From Microbacterium murale (GTDB taxonomy: Bacteria > Actinomycetota > Actinomycetes > Actinomycetales > Microbacteriaceae), in assembly GCF_014635185.1 (NCBI RefSeq), contig NZ_BMCM01000002.1, forward strand, positions 62,001-126,000: a stretch of DNA of 64,000 nucleotides, given 5' to 3'. Each line of letters starts with the position of its first letter. Within the stretch, counting starts at the first letter, position 1. The position numbers were made by a program, and so were the translations under genes. Below the pieces are notes generated by a model. That model was not told the DNA's origin and ran no database searches. It worked only from the letters and a program-made list of their open reading frames with translations. Shown here in pieces: positions 9,837-20,329 of the stretch.

Positions 9837-10310
9837 GTGACTGTGCGCCTCGAATCCGGTACCTCTGCCCCCGACTTCACCCTCCTCGATCAGGACGGTG
9901 CGACGCTCTCCCTGGCCGACCTCCGCGGCCAGAAGACGATCCTCTACTTCTACCCTGCGGCGATGACGCCCGGCTGCACGACCCAGGCGTGTGACTTCAG
10001 GGACAGCATCGCGTCCCTGCAGGGCGCCGGTTACCGCGTCGTCGGCATCTCGCGCGACGAGCCTTCGAAGCTGAAGGAGTTCCGCGATCGCGACGGCCTC
10101 ACCTTCACCCTCCTGAGCGATCCAGACCATGCGGTGCACTCCGCCTACGGCGTGTGGGGCGAGAAGATGAACTACGGCAAGGTCATCGAGGGAGTGATCC
10201 GCTCGACCTTCGTGCTCGACGAGGACGGCACGATCACGCAGGCGCTGTACAACGTCAAGGCCACCGGCCACGTCGCACGGCTGCGCAGGATGCTCGGCGT
10301 CGACGCCTGA
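9837..10310 (+). CDS. bcp: Thioredoxin-dependent thiol peroxidase (BCP-type peroxiredoxin)
   Basis: This 157-residue peroxiredoxin reduces H2O2 and organic peroxides. PGCTTQACDF holds the peroxidatic cysteine and a second cysteine five residues later, the atypical 2-Cys BCP pattern. Its GTG start is seven bases after TAGGCT (9824-9829). That hexamer overlaps the rsgA stop codon, so the gene probably has its own leaderless transcript despite the tight spacing. The location beside sigR fits redox defence, although no SigR promoter is visible here. Confidence 0.95.
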   Translation: MTVRLESGTSAPDFTLLDQDGATLSLADLRGQKTILYFYPAAMTPGCTTQACDFRDSIASLQGAGYRVVGISRDEPSKLKEFRDRDGLTFTLLSDPDHAVHSAYGVWGEKMNYGKVIEGVIRSTFVLDEDGTITQALYNVKATGHVARLRRMLGVDA

Positions 10311-10313
10311 GCG

Positions 10314-10712
10314 TCAGTCGTCCGCCGAATCGTCCACCGGTTCGATGCTCTCGCTGCGCGCGCTCGCGATGAGCAGCACGAATCCCACGACCGCCGGCAA
10401 TCCGACCCCGAGCACGAACGTCCACAGCACCGGCTGAACGGTCAGCGACGCCAGTGCGAGCGCTGCAGCGAGCACCTGGAGCACGACGCCGCCGGAGCGG
10501 GCCCATGTGCGTCCTCGGAGGGTGCCGACCGCGAATGCGAACAGGGCGCCTGCGCCGATCAGCGTGAGCACGATGAGCGCGATCGCAGTGGGAAGCGATG
10601 CGGCGTCTCCGGCGCCGAGTCCGAAGAGTTCGACCAGGGCGACGACGGTGAGCGCCGCTCCCTCGAGCGCGAGCACTGCTGCGGCGGCGGCCGCCAGACG
10701 GGGTGAACGCAA
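10314..10712 (-). CDS. Small membrane protein, unknown function
   Basis: A 132-residue hydrophobic protein with about four predicted membrane helices (residues 6-30, 40-63, 75-92, 97-116) and an acidic C-terminal tail (SIEPVDDSADD). TTG start with AGGAGA about five bases upstream. Convergent with bcp, with only three bases between the stops. No recognisable domain. Confidence 0.72.
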   Translation of the reverse strand: MRSPRLAAAAAAVLALEGAALTVVALVELFGLGAGDAASLPTAIALIVLTLIGAGALFAFAVGTLRGRTWARSGGVVLQVLAAALALASLTVQPVLWTFVLGVGLPAVVGFVLLIASARSESIEPVDDSADD

Positions 10713-10751
10713 AGTGTCTCCTGGGAAATCAGATTTGTAGGCACAAAATCC

Positions 10752-10788
10752 TTGATTTCGGGCCCGAGCTGTAACACAATGTTAACAG
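10752..10788 (+). promoter_or_regulatory. whiB1 promoter with overlapping inverted repeat
   Basis: TTGATT (10752-10757), 17 bases, then CACAAT (10775-10780) forms a SigA-like promoter about 135 bases before the whiB1 ATG. A near-perfect inverted repeat (CTGTAAC 10769-10775 and GTTAACAG 10781-10788) overlaps the -10 and looks like an operator. The remaining leader holds a short hairpin (10814-10829). Confidence 0.55.
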
Positions 10789-10921
10789 TCATGTGCTCCC
10801 ACAGCGGCGTGGGGCGAGCAACCGCTCGCATCACTACGGGTCGACGACACCCCGATTTCGCCGCCCATCACCGAGCCATCGCCCTGCGACCGCTCACGAG
10901 AATCCACACCGAGGAGCCCCC

Positions 10922-11170
10922 ATGGACTGGCGCGACAAAGCCGCCTGCCTGACTGTCGACCCTGAGCTGTTCTTCCCCGTGGGGAACACCGGGCCGGCCG
11001 TCGATCAGATCGAGAAGGCGAAAACCGTCTGCGCCACCTGCACGGTGACCGAGGTCTGCCTGCAGTACGCACTGGAGACGAGCCAGGACTCCGGAGTGTG
11101 GGGCGGTCTCTCCGAAGACGAGCGCCGCGCCCTCAAGCGCCGCGCTGCGCGCGCCCGCCGCGCCTCCTGA
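10922..11170 (+). CDS. whiB1: WhiB1-type iron-sulfur transcription factor
   Basis: This 82-residue Wbl protein has the four cluster-binding cysteines (AACL, TVCATC, TEVCL), the GVWGGLSEDERRALKRR turn and basic C-terminus. The N-terminus MDWRDKAACL-x-DPELFFPVGN-x-GPA is very close to M. tuberculosis WhiB1, an essential NO-sensitive [4Fe-4S] protein that binds the sigma factor. Start at ATG with AGGAG six bases upstream. An upstream extension of the frame lies in the leader and is not used. Confidence 0.95.
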   Translation: MDWRDKAACLTVDPELFFPVGNTGPAVDQIEKAKTVCATCTVTEVCLQYALETSQDSGVWGGLSEDERRALKRRAARARRAS

Positions 11171-11231
11171 GTCGAGAGGTACCAGGCGGCCTGGGTTTCG
11201 ACCCTGGCTGCTTCGAGTGCCCCGCTCAACC

Positions 11232-11284
11232 TTGAGTTGACCCGCGTCAGATCCGCTTCGCGGACGAGACCCGGGTCAACTCAA
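11232..11284. terminator. Bidirectional terminator between whiB1 and pdtaS
   Basis: A perfect 13-bp inverted repeat (11232-11244 and 11272-11284) with a second small hairpin in its loop lies between the convergent genes. It overlaps the last bases of pdtaS. Confidence 0.65.
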
Positions 11285-12765
11285 TGCTTCAACCAGCGCA
11301 TCGGGATGTCGATCAGCACGTCCGTGCCCTCGCCGTCGGCACCGCGCCACTCGATGCTGCCGCCCAGCTCTCCCTGGATGAGCGTGCGGATGATCTGCGT
11401 GCCGAGGCCCTGACCGATCCGCCCCTCCGGGAGGCCGTGACCGGTGTCGTGGACCGACACGTGCAGCTTCTCGTCGGTGCGAACGGCGTCGATCGTCACC
11501 ATGCCCTCCTTGCCGGCGAGGCCGTGCTCGACGGCGTTCGTGACGACCTCGGTGAGGGCCAGTGCGAGAGGCGTGGCGTACTCGCTGGGCAGGACGCCGA
11601 AATGTCCGGTCGACATGGTGCGAGCACGCGTGTTGGGTGCGGCGGCGACCTCGGCGACGAGTTTGAGCACCCGGTGGAAGACCTCATCGAAGTCGACGGT
11701 CTGCGTCAGTCCCTGCGCCAGTGTGTCGTGCACGACGGCGATGGCATCCACCCGCCTCATCGCCTGCGTGAGCGCGTCACGCGCTTCATCCGAATGCGTG
11801 CGGCGCGCCTGGATGCGCAGCAGCGAGGCCACGGTCTGCAGATTGTTCTTGACGCGGTGGTGGATCTCGCGGATCGTCGCGTCCTTGGTGATCAGCTCCT
11901 GCTCCTGGTGGCGCAGCTCGCTCACATCGCGGCACAGGATGATCGCGCCCACACGGGTGCCGTGATCCTTCAGCGGGATGGCACGCAGGGAGACGGTCAC
12001 GCCGCGCGCCTCGATGTCGGTGCGCCATGGCGCACGTCCGGTGACGACGACGGGGAGAGACTCGTCGACCTGTCTGGTCGAGGGCAGGATGCGCGTGGTC
12101 ACCTCGGCAAGCGACTCCCCCTCGAGCTCGTCATCGAAGCCCATCCGGTTGAACGCCGAGAGAGCATTGGGGCTCGCGAACGTGGTGATCCCGTCGACAT
12201 CGATGCGGATGAGGCCGTCCGACGCGCGGGGAGCGCCCCGCCGCGGCGATGTGGGGGCGGTCGGATCGGGGAACTCGCTCGACGAGATCATCCGGAAGAG
12301 GTCGTCGGCGCATTCGTCGAACGTGATCTGCTGCCGTGACGGTGTGCGGGTCTCGCCCAGGTTGCTGTGCCGCGTGAGCACGCCGATCACCGGCGGCCGG
12401 TTGCCGTCCTTGCCGCGCTCGCGAACGATCGGCACGGCGCGAAGCCGCGTGGGCGTCTCCTCGAACCAGTCGGGCGAAGAGGAATCGACGATCTGGCCGG
12501 AGTCGAAGGCACCCCGCACCTGGGTGCGCCACTGCTGCCTGACACCCTCCCCGACGATGTCGCGGTAGAACAGGGTTGCGGCTCCGCTCGGACGCGCGTG
12601 GGCGACCGCGACGAACGATCCGTCGTTCGTGGCGACCCAGATCACGATGTCGGCAGAGGCGAGGTCGGCGAGCAACTGCCCGTCGCTCGCGAGTCGATGG
12701 AGCCATTCGACATCATTGTCGTTCAAGCAGCCCTGGGCATGGACGAGATCACTGAGGGTGGACAC
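11281..12765 (-). CDS. pdtaS: PdtaS-type cytoplasmic sensor histidine kinase
   Basis: About 494 residues, soluble: an N-terminal GAF-like domain (to about 170), a PAS domain (185-300), a HisKA_2 dimerisation helix with IREIHHRVKNNLQT carrying the phospho-accepting histidine, and a HATPase domain (LTEVVTNAVEHGL, DTGHGLP, GLGTQII). The architecture is that of PdtaS, which phosphorylates the antiterminator PdtaR (ANTAR). No PdtaR gene is in the window, so the pair is split, as in mycobacteria. TAGGCT (12772-12777) is six bases before GTG 12765, favouring that start over the adjacent GTG at 12768. Confidence 0.9.
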   Translation of the reverse strand: MSTLSDLVHAQGCLNDNDVEWLHRLASDGQLLADLASADIVIWVATNDGSFVAVAHARPSGAATLFYRDIVGEGVRQQWRTQVRGAFDSGQIVDSSSPDWFEETPTRLRAVPIVRERGKDGNRPPVIGVLTRHSNLGETRTPSRQQITFDECADDLFRMISSSEFPDPTAPTSPRRGAPRASDGLIRIDVDGITTFASPNALSAFNRMGFDDELEGESLAEVTTRILPSTRQVDESLPVVVTGRAPWRTDIEARGVTVSLRAIPLKDHGTRVGAIILCRDVSELRHQEQELITKDATIREIHHRVKNNLQTVASLLRIQARRTHSDEARDALTQAMRRVDAIAVVHDTLAQGLTQTVDFDEVFHRVLKLVAEVAAAPNTRARTMSTGHFGVLPSEYATPLALALTEVVTNAVEHGLAGKEGMVTIDAVRTDEKLHVSVHDTGHGLPEGRIGQGLGTQIIRTLIQGELGGSIEWRGADGEGTDVLIDIPMRWLKH

Positions 12766-12789
12766 CACACAAGCCTAATGGCGCGCGCC

Positions 12790-12833
12790 CGGCCACTCAG
12801 AGCACGGCGACCGGCAGCTCAGAGCACGGCGAA
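12790..12833. repeat. 22-bp tandem duplication at the 3' end of the Rv3235-like gene
   Basis: Two 22-base units (12790-12811, 12812-12833) differ at three positions and share a 15-base core. The second includes the gene's last codons and stop, so the first is a downstream copy of them. Confidence 0.7.
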
Positions 12834-13205
12834 CGATGTGGCGCGCCAGCGCCGGTCAAGACCTTCCAGCCGGATGGCCACGGCCCGCGTGCGCCCTGGC
12901 CCCGCAACCACGACGACAGCCTCCACCACGCCGTCGGCTGGCACCGTCTCTCGGATGGAGAGCACTTCGAACACCGGTCTGACGGGAGGGACTCCACGTG
13001 CGCTGCGCGCCCGTGCGGAGAGGTTCGCTCTCGCGCCGAGTCTTCGAAACGCCTCTTCGCTGAACCAGCGTGCGAGCTGGTCGATCTCTCGAACGCCGGC
13101 GAACACCTCGAGCACTCCCTGTGTGAGGCTCCGCAGCAGTTGCGTCGGATTCGGCAGATCTGCTCCCGGAGTCGGCTGCGGGGCGAAGTACTCGTGAAGC
13201 GTCAT
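12819..13205 (-). CDS. Rv3235-family protein
   Basis: A 128-residue soluble protein resembling the small Rv3235 family found near secA in actinobacteria. The C-terminal half (about 70-128) reads as an alternating strand/turn domain (VFEVLSIRETVPADGVVEAVVVV, then RAVAIRLEGLDRRWRATSFAVL). Its function is unknown. The start was placed at MTLHEYF because the longer frame upstream crosses the promoter region of the divergent gene. It lies 50-odd bases upstream of pdtaS on the same strand. Confidence 0.75.
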   Translation of the reverse strand: MTLHEYFAPQPTPGADLPNPTQLLRSLTQGVLEVFAGVREIDQLARWFSEEAFRRLGARANLSARARSARGVPPVRPVFEVLSIRETVPADGVVEAVVVVAGPGRTRAVAIRLEGLDRRWRATSFAVL

Positions 13206-13280
13206 CGTATTCACTTTCGGTCTCGATGCGTGCCAGTAGACCACGTCCTGCAACCCTCGCGCCAGACCCGAAACGCAAGT

Positions 13281-13289
13281 TGTGGATAA
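13281..13289 (+). promoter_or_regulatory. Perfect DnaA-box 9-mer upstream of the two-barrel protein gene
   Basis: TGTGGATAA is the reverse complement of TTATCCACA. It lies 28 bases before a leaderless -10 (TACGCT, 13317-13322) and also overlaps the area between divergent genes. A -35 role is equally possible. Confidence 0.45.
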
Positions 13290-13329
13290 CTCCCGCGGCA
13301 TCCGCATGCTCTCCCCTACGCTCGTTCGC

Positions 13330-13920
13330 GTGCACTGGGATCGTCTGTTCGAAGACCTCGAAGGTCAGCTGGCCGCCGAATGGGAGGCCGAGCGCGCTGT
13401 GCTCGATGCGGAGTCGGAGCGGCTGCGCATCGCGAGACTCGGCCTGCGCACACGCCTGCGCAGATTCGAGCACGATGCCGCGCTGGTCGGTCTGCGACTG
13501 GCCGACGGGGAACGCCGATCCGTGCGCGTGCGCGTCGTCGGGGCGGATTGGATCGCCGCCCAGCCCTCCGACGTCGGCGGCGCTCTGATCGTGCCGCTCA
13601 GCGCGATCACCGGTGTCGAGACCACGCATGGCGCGCTGCTGGCGACGCTGGAGGACGCAGTGCTTCCGACCGATGAGCTGCGGGGGCGGATGACGCTGGG
13701 TTTCCTGATGCGAGACCTCGCCCGACGGCGCACGCCGTTGCACGTCGCGTTGCGCGACGGCGAACGTCTGCACGGGACCGTGGACCGCGCGGGCGCCGAC
13801 CATCTCGATCTCGCCGTCCACGACGCAGGCCAGGCACGACGCGCCGACGCCGTGCGGGCGTTCCGCATCGTCCCGTTCGACGCGCTGGTGTCGGCGCGAA
13901 TGGACGGCGCGGTGTTCTGA
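13330..13920 (+). CDS. Uncharacterised protein with two Sm/SH3-like barrel repeats
   Basis: 196 residues from GTG 13330. An N-terminal charged helix (1-48, rich in E, R and A) precedes two related segments. Residues 52-95 contain LRLADGERRSV, VVGADWIAA and IVPLSAI; residues 137-188 contain VALRDGERLHG, RAGADHLDLA and IVPFDAL. The shared pattern (strand-DGER-strand-GAD-strand-IVP) suggests duplicated small beta-barrels like Sm or SH3 folds. No signal peptide or membrane segment. TACGCT (13317-13322) seven bases before GTG marks a leaderless start; the longer frame from 13282 is unlikely. Function unknown. Confidence 0.72.
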   Translation: MHWDRLFEDLEGQLAAEWEAERAVLDAESERLRIARLGLRTRLRRFEHDAALVGLRLADGERRSVRVRVVGADWIAAQPSDVGGALIVPLSAITGVETTHGALLATLEDAVLPTDELRGRMTLGFLMRDLARRRTPLHVALRDGERLHGTVDRAGADHLDLAVHDAGQARRADAVRAFRIVPFDALVSARMDGAVF

Positions 13921-13935
13921 AGGAAGCGGGGCCGG

Positions 13936-14211
13936 TCAGCGCGTGGGGCGCTGCGTGCCCCAGACCTCTGGGAAGCTCGCGGCATCGGCCTGACGCCACA
14001 GCGCCATGCGCCGTGCTTCTTCGGTCTGCTCTGCCAGGTACTCGGCGATGCTGTCCTCTGCCACCCGCCAGCGCGCGGGTGTGCCGAGCTGCGCACCACG
14101 CAGTCTGCCGCTGATCACGAGTGCCACGACTTCGTCGACGTCGATCGCGAGGAGCTCGGCGACCTGCGCAGGCGCGAGGAAGCGAGGAGCTGATGCGGGC
14201 GAATCGGCCAT
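13936..14211 (-). CDS. Excisionase/MerR-type helix-turn-helix protein
   Basis: A 91-residue protein with a winged-helix DNA-binding motif at residues 12-60 (LAPAQVAELLAIDVDEVVALV, then ARWRVAEDSIAEYLAEQ), as in the small excisionase-like or BldC-like regulators of actinobacteria. GACAAT (14218-14223) six bases upstream of the ATG supports a leaderless start. It is divergent from the SAF/ParA-like pair and may regulate it. No phage or integrase genes are nearby, so a chromosomal regulator is more likely than a true excisionase. Confidence 0.78.
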   Translation of the reverse strand: MADSPASAPRFLAPAQVAELLAIDVDEVVALVISGRLRGAQLGTPARWRVAEDSIAEYLAEQTEEARRMALWRQADAASFPEVWGTQRPTR

Positions 14212-14262
14212 GACTTCATTGTCTCGCGTCCTGGATGCTCATATGCCCACGCGGAGCCACCT

Positions 14263-14271
14263 TGTGGATAA
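14263..14271 (+). promoter_or_regulatory. Second perfect DnaA-box 9-mer, upstream of the SAF gene
   Basis: TGTGGATAA again, in the divergent intergenic region between the helix-turn-helix gene and the SAF-domain gene, 28 bases before a candidate leaderless -10 (GACGAT, 14299-14304). The spacing is the same as at 13281. Confidence 0.45.
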
Positions 14272-14310
14272 CTTTCGACTCCACCCGGGCGATTCTGTGA
14301 CGATATGTGC

Positions 14311-14931
14311 ATGACGACCCAACCACGCGCACGGCGTGCCTTCTGGGGTGACATCCGTTTTCTGATCGGCATCGCCCTGGTGATCCTCTCCATCGTCGGT
14401 GTCTGGTTGATCGTGTCGTCTGCGCGCCAGACGACGCCGGTGCTGCAGGCCGATCGGACGATAGCGCAGGGCGAGGCCCTCGTCTCCGACGACTTCCGCG
14501 TCGTAGAGGTGAGCCTCGGCACCGTCGTCGACGGATACCTCGCCCCTCAGGATCTCGAACCGGGCATGATCGCGTCGCGAACGCTCTCGGCCGGAGAACT
14601 GTTGCCGGCCACGGCAGCCGCCGATGCGCAGTCCAGCCGCACGACGAGCATCGTGATCGAGAGCAGCGTCGGCATACCCGAGAGCGTCGCGGTCGGAACG
14701 CCCGTCGAGCTCTGGTACGCACCGCTGGTGGCGGAGACCGACGAGTTCGACCCGCCGCGCATCCTCGTCGCCGATGTCGTCGTCGCCTCGATCCCCGAGA
14801 CCGATGGGATGCTCGCGCAGCGCACCGCGATGCTCGAGATCGTGATCGATCGATCCGATGTGGCCGACGTCCTCGCTGCGATCACCGGTGGTGCTGCCCT
14901 GTCAGTGGTGCCGCTGGGACACGCCTCATGA
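14311..14931 (+). CDS. SAF-domain membrane-anchored protein (CpaB/RcpC-like)
   Basis: About 206 residues: a short cytoplasmic N-terminus, one membrane helix (about 16-37), and an outer part starting with a SAF domain (about 45-105; RTIAQGEALVSDDFRVVEV, then LEPGMIASRTLSAGELLP). CpaB-like proteins support Flp/Tad pilus assembly. The start is uncertain: ATG 14305 and ATG 14311 are both in frame, and GACGAT (14299-14304) favours 14311 for a leaderless mRNA. It is translationally coupled (ATGA) to the ParA-like gene, but TadA, TadB/C and pilin genes are absent here. Confidence 0.8.
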   Translation: MTTQPRARRAFWGDIRFLIGIALVILSIVGVWLIVSSARQTTPVLQADRTIAQGEALVSDDFRVVEVSLGTVVDGYLAPQDLEPGMIASRTLSAGELLPATAAADAQSSRTTSIVIESSVGIPESVAVGTPVELWYAPLVAETDEFDPPRILVADVVVASIPETDGMLAQRTAMLEIVIDRSDVADVLAAITGGAALSVVPLGHAS

Positions 14932-16214
14932 CCTCGGTCCTGATCGCTCTCGACGAGCCGAGGGCATCAGCCATCGGCTCGGATCTCGAACGCGACGGCA
15001 TCCGGGTCATCGGCATCCTTCCGCCTGCCGAGCTCACTGTCTCGCTGCTGAGCGAGTCGGATGCCGTGATCCTGCCGGCCACCCGATCGGCGCTGACGAG
15101 CGAGCTGGTGGAAGCCTGCGACCGGAGCGGGGTGCGCATCATCACTCTGGGAACGGGCGACTCGCGTCTGCTCAGCCGCTACGGGCTCCCAGAAGCGCTC
15201 CCTGAGGATGCCGACGCGTGGCTGATCGCAGACGCCCTCTCCGACGAGGTCCCGGTCACCGCGCCGCCTGAGACGCCAGCGAGCCGACGAGTGATCGCGG
15301 TGTGGGGTGCGCAGGGCGCGCCGGGGCGCTCCACCGTCGCGATCCAGCTGGCCGTGGAGATGATGCGATCAGGCCGGTCCTGTGCACTCGTCGACGCGGA
15401 CACGGTCGCACCGTCGCTCGCCCTGCTGCTCGGACTCGGCGACGATGCCCCAGGGATCGCAGCGGCCTGTCGGCGTGCGGAGCTCGGCGGCCTCGATGCC
15501 GCAGAGCTCGGCCGCCTCGCCACGCGAGTCGAGACGAGCGCCGGAAGCCTGGAGGTCCTCGGCGGACTCAATCGTCCCTCCCGCTGGCCCGAACTCGCTG
15601 CCGGACGACTGCGCACAACGCTTCAGGTGTGCCGGGAGTGGGCGGACGTCACGATCGTCGACGTGTCAGCGGCCTTCGACGCCGACGAGGAGATCACCGA
15701 CGACCTCGCCGGTCCCAGACGCAATGCCGCCACCACCACCGTGCTGCGGGAAGCGGATGTCGTGGTGGCCGTCACCGCAGCCGACCCGCTGTCGGTGTCG
15801 CGATTCCTTCGTGATCATGCCGAACTGCGCAGACTCATCGGGCCCACCGCGCGCGTCGCCGTCGTCGCGAACCAGGTGCGACCCGGTCCGCTGGGAATCG
15901 ACGCGCGTGGTCAGATCCGGGGCGCACTGGAACGGTTCGCCGGCATCACCGACGTCTCCTTCCTGCCCCTCGATCAGCGCGCGGCGGACGCCGCCCTTCT
16001 GCATGCGCGGCCGATGGCGGACATCACTCCCCGCTCCGCGCTCGTGGCGGCGATACGGCGTCTCGCCGAGACGCTCGAGCCGGTCCGGACGACCGGGTCG
16101 AAGGTCACTGCCGGTAGTCGGCGAGGAAGTTCCCCAGTCGCTCGATGGCTTCGCCCAGCACGCGGGGCTCGGGCAGCGTCACCACTCGGAAGTGATCGGG
16201 AGTGGGCCAGTTGA
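14928..16214 (+). CDS. CpaE/MinD-like P-loop ATPase
   Basis: 428 residues: an N-terminal receiver-like region (1-115), then a SIMIBI ATPase core with AVWGAQGAPGRSTVA as P-loop (about 125-138), LVDADTVAPSLALLLG, and VTIVDVSAAF as Walker B. The P-loop has Arg in place of the invariant Walker A lysine (PGRST), a variant I associate with actinobacterial CpaE-like proteins. With the coupled SAF protein it makes a CpaB/CpaE-like pair lacking the motor and pilin genes. The last 110 bases overlap the convergent alaA, so the terminal 36 residues are antisense to alaA and probably recently acquired. Confidence 0.82.
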   Translation: MTSVLIALDEPRASAIGSDLERDGIRVIGILPPAELTVSLLSESDAVILPATRSALTSELVEACDRSGVRIITLGTGDSRLLSRYGLPEALPEDADAWLIADALSDEVPVTAPPETPASRRVIAVWGAQGAPGRSTVAIQLAVEMMRSGRSCALVDADTVAPSLALLLGLGDDAPGIAAACRRAELGGLDAAELGRLATRVETSAGSLEVLGGLNRPSRWPELAAGRLRTTLQVCREWADVTIVDVSAAFDADEEITDDLAGPRRNAATTTVLREADVVVAVTAADPLSVSRFLRDHAELRRLIGPTARVAVVANQVRPGPLGIDARGQIRGALERFAGITDVSFLPLDQRAADAALLHARPMADITPRSALVAAIRRLAETLEPVRTTGSKVTAGSRRGSSPVARWLRPARGARAASPLGSDREWAS

Positions 16215-17331
16215 AACCGGTTCCCTGCACGAGCAGGATGTGTTCGGCGACGAGCAGATCGTAGACGAACTTGCCGTCGTCACGGATCTCGTGCACGTTC
16301 GGGTCCAGCCGCGGGAAGGCGTACAGCGCACCGAGCGGCTTCACGCATGAGACTCCGGGGATCGACTCCAGACCTTCCCAGGCGACATCGCGCTGTTCGT
16401 GCAGCCGGCCGCTGGATGAGATCAGACCGTCGATGGACTGCACGCCGCTGAGCGCGGCCTGCACCGCGTGCTGTGCGGGAACATTCGGGCAGAGGCGGGT
16501 CGATGCGAGCAGCGTGATGCCCTCGAGGAACCCTTTGGCATGCTCCTGCGGCCCTGTGATCACCAACCAGCCGGAACGGAACCCTGCCACCCGGTACGTC
16601 TTGGACAGACCGTTGAACGTCAGGCACAGCAGATCGGGGGCGAGCGTGGCGGTGGGGATGTGCACGGCATCGTCGAACAGGATCCGGTCGTAGATCTCGT
16701 CCGACAGGATCAGCAGTTCGTTCTCGCGGGCGATCTGAACGAGGCCTTCCAGTACCGATCGCGAGTAGACGGCACCGGTGGGGTTGTTCGGGTTGATGAT
16801 GACGATCGCCTTGGTGGCGGGTGTGACCTTGGAGCGGATGTCTTCCAGATCCGGTTCCCAGCCACTGAGCTCGTCGCAGATGTAGTGCACCGGAGTTCCG
16901 CCGGCGAGGCTCGTCATCGCGGTCCACAGCGGGTAATCCGGGGCAGGGATCAGCACTTCGTCGCCCTGGTCGAGCAGCGCCTGCATCGTCATCGTGATGA
17001 GCTCGGAGACGCCGTTTCCGAGATACACGTCCTCAGGTCCGAACGACGGGAAGCCCTCGATCTGCTCGTACCGGCTCACCACGGCGCGACGCGCGGAGAT
17101 GATGCCCCGACTGTCGCTGTAACCGTGCGAGGTCGGCAGCGCCGCGAGCATGTCGTGCACGATCTGATGCGGCGCCTCGAATCCGAAGATCGCCGGATTG
17201 CCCGTGTTGAGCTTGAGGACGTTGTGGCCCTCGGCCTCCAGCCGCGCCGCCTCGACGAGCGCTTTGCCGCGAATCTCGTACAGGACGTTCTTGAGCTTCG
17301 ACGACTGGTCGAAGTGGCGTGGAGGGGTCAT
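16105..17331 (-). CDS. alaA: Pyridoxal-phosphate aminotransferase, AlaA-like
   Basis: A 408-residue fold-type I class I/II aminotransferase. NPNNPTGAVY and the PLP lysine in FNGLSKTYRVAGFRSGW are clear, and the C-terminal FRVVTLPE helix is intact. Close relatives (AlaA) convert glutamate and pyruvate to alanine and 2-oxoglutarate; substrate specificity is inferred. TAGGCT (17338-17343) six bases before the ATG shows a leaderless start, independent of secA upstream on the same strand. Confidence 0.9.
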   Translation of the reverse strand: MTPPRHFDQSSKLKNVLYEIRGKALVEAARLEAEGHNVLKLNTGNPAIFGFEAPHQIVHDMLAALPTSHGYSDSRGIISARRAVVSRYEQIEGFPSFGPEDVYLGNGVSELITMTMQALLDQGDEVLIPAPDYPLWTAMTSLAGGTPVHYICDELSGWEPDLEDIRSKVTPATKAIVIINPNNPTGAVYSRSVLEGLVQIARENELLILSDEIYDRILFDDAVHIPTATLAPDLLCLTFNGLSKTYRVAGFRSGWLVITGPQEHAKGFLEGITLLASTRLCPNVPAQHAVQAALSGVQSIDGLISSSGRLHEQRDVAWEGLESIPGVSCVKPLGALYAFPRLDPNVHEIRDDGKFVYDLLVAEHILLVQGTGFNWPTPDHFRVVTLPEPRVLGEAIERLGNFLADYRQ

Positions 17332-17359
17332 TGCGAAAGCCTACCGGCTCGGGCCGGAT

Positions 17360-17385
17360 GCTCAGCGCCGCTCAGGGCGCTGAGC
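17360..17385 (-). terminator. secA terminator
   Basis: A perfect 10-bp stem with a six-base loop begins 12 bases downstream of the secA stop and lies just ahead of the alaA -10. No T-tract. Confidence 0.55.
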
Positions 17386-17396
17386 TCAGCCGTCGA

Positions 17397-20210
<2,814 letters not shown>

Positions 20211-20329
20211 TTAAGTCATCTCCCTTTTGTGGGTCAGAACCCCGGCCACCCAGATCGGGCTTCAGTACCGGGCATACCTCGCTATGTTACCGGCCGGTGA
20301 CCTTTGCATCGTCTGGATGGGCCATTCCG

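Noticed and set aside
11185-11240. tRNA-like TTCGA hairpin after whiB1
   Set aside because: A short stem with TTCGA in the loop is visible, but there is no acceptor stem, anticodon arm or space for about 75 bases of tRNA.
13936-14211. Excisionase-like gene as evidence of a prophage or integrative element
   Set aside because: No integrase, attachment-site repeats or phage genes are nearby, and the protein fits small chromosomal HTH regulators.
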